A DNA stretch of 5,173 nucleotides from Vulcanimicrobiota bacterium (GTDB lineage Bacteria > Vulcanimicrobiota > Vulcanimicrobiia > Vulcanimicrobiales > Vulcanimicrobiaceae): assembly GCA_014305015.1 (NCBI GenBank), contig JACRUB010000113.1, positions 1 through 5,173 of the forward strand. Direction: 5' to 3'. Within the stretch, counting starts at the first letter, position 1. Each line of letters starts with the position of its first letter. Under the pieces are notes generated by a model, which saw nothing but the letters and a program-made list of their open reading frames with translations, did no database searches and was not told the DNA's origin. Made by a program: the position numbers and the translations under genes. Positions 5,046-5,173 of this stretch are shown one piece after another.

Positions 5046-5173
5046 CGGAGTACGCTGGGCGGCCGCGCTTATTCGCGAAGGCGAATCGGTGAGGAAAGTC
5101 CGGGCTTCATAGGGCAAGGTGCAGGATAACGTCCTGTCGGGGCGACTCGAAGGAAAGTGCCACAGAAACAAAC
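5046..5173 (+). ncRNA. rnpB: RNase P RNA, class A type (5' part, runs off the window)
   Basis: This is the catalytic RNA of ribonuclease P, which removes tRNA 5' leaders. Visible landmarks are the P3 hairpin ATTCGC-GAAG-GCGAAT (5071-5086), the strongly conserved P4 strand GAGGAAAGTCCGGGC (5091-5105), and the P8 hairpin CAGGA-TAACG-TCCTG (5122-5136) with its conserved TAACG. These are followed by a P9-like GGGGCGACTC and the conserved AAAGTGCCACAGAAACAAAC (5154-5173). The order matches bacterial class A RNAs. The exact 5' end is inferred from the promoter. About 128 bases are present of a molecule usually 350-400 long; the 3' specificity and closing strands lie beyond the edge. Frames called on either strand here are not coding. 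Confidence 0.95.

Noticed and set aside
4899..5171. Minus-strand 90-residue frame across rnpB
   Set aside because: The region is conserved RNase P RNA; the frame has no independent support.

Overview
This is a bacterial chromosomal window of moderately high GC content. The supporting evidence is the 5' part of a class A-type RNase P RNA, three standard bacterial tRNA genes, sigma70-like promoters and factor-independent terminators. The organism cannot be fixed from the sequence. Most coding starts lack a clear Shine-Dalgarno site and exported proteins are frequent, which would suit a little-studied soil lineage such as Eremiobacterota, but that is only a guess.

Layout from left to right. (1) Bases 1-734 hold a tight plus-strand cluster of small proteins. 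It comprises the ambiguous tail of an upstream gene, a 120-residue protein with a glycine-rich hydrophobic N-terminus and a charged helical C-terminus (142-504), and a 77-residue protein (501-734) joined to it by an ATGA overlap. The last 33 residues of the two proteins are clearly related, so the pair shares a duplicated helical module. Their function is unknown. (2) Bases 738-896 hold a well-formed promoter, tRNA-Ile(GAU) with encoded CCA, and a strong terminator that also lies at the end of the convergent regulator gene. (3) Bases 879-2056 hold a minus-strand WYL-family transcriptional regulator. Diverging from it across a 63-bp spacer with a perfect inverted repeat is a short ORF that looks like the broken 5' end of a VOC/glyoxalase-family gene. 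(4) Bases 1987-2832 hold a minus-strand exported or lipoprotein-like protein of unknown function with its own promoter. (5) Bases 2905-3103 hold two tandem alanine tRNAs (UGC and GGC anticodons, both with the G3:U70 identity pair) and a terminator. (6) Bases 3338-5021 hold an exported alpha/beta hydrolase related to secretory lipases and, one base after it, a small exported protein of unknown function. (7) From about 5046 to the window end is the 5' part of rnpB with an extended -10 promoter.

The window is mostly a set of short, independent housekeeping and accessory units. The most unusual items are the paralogous small-protein pair at the left end and the WYL regulator that seems to have lost its divergent VOC partner. 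I see no mobile element, CRISPR array or obvious defence system.
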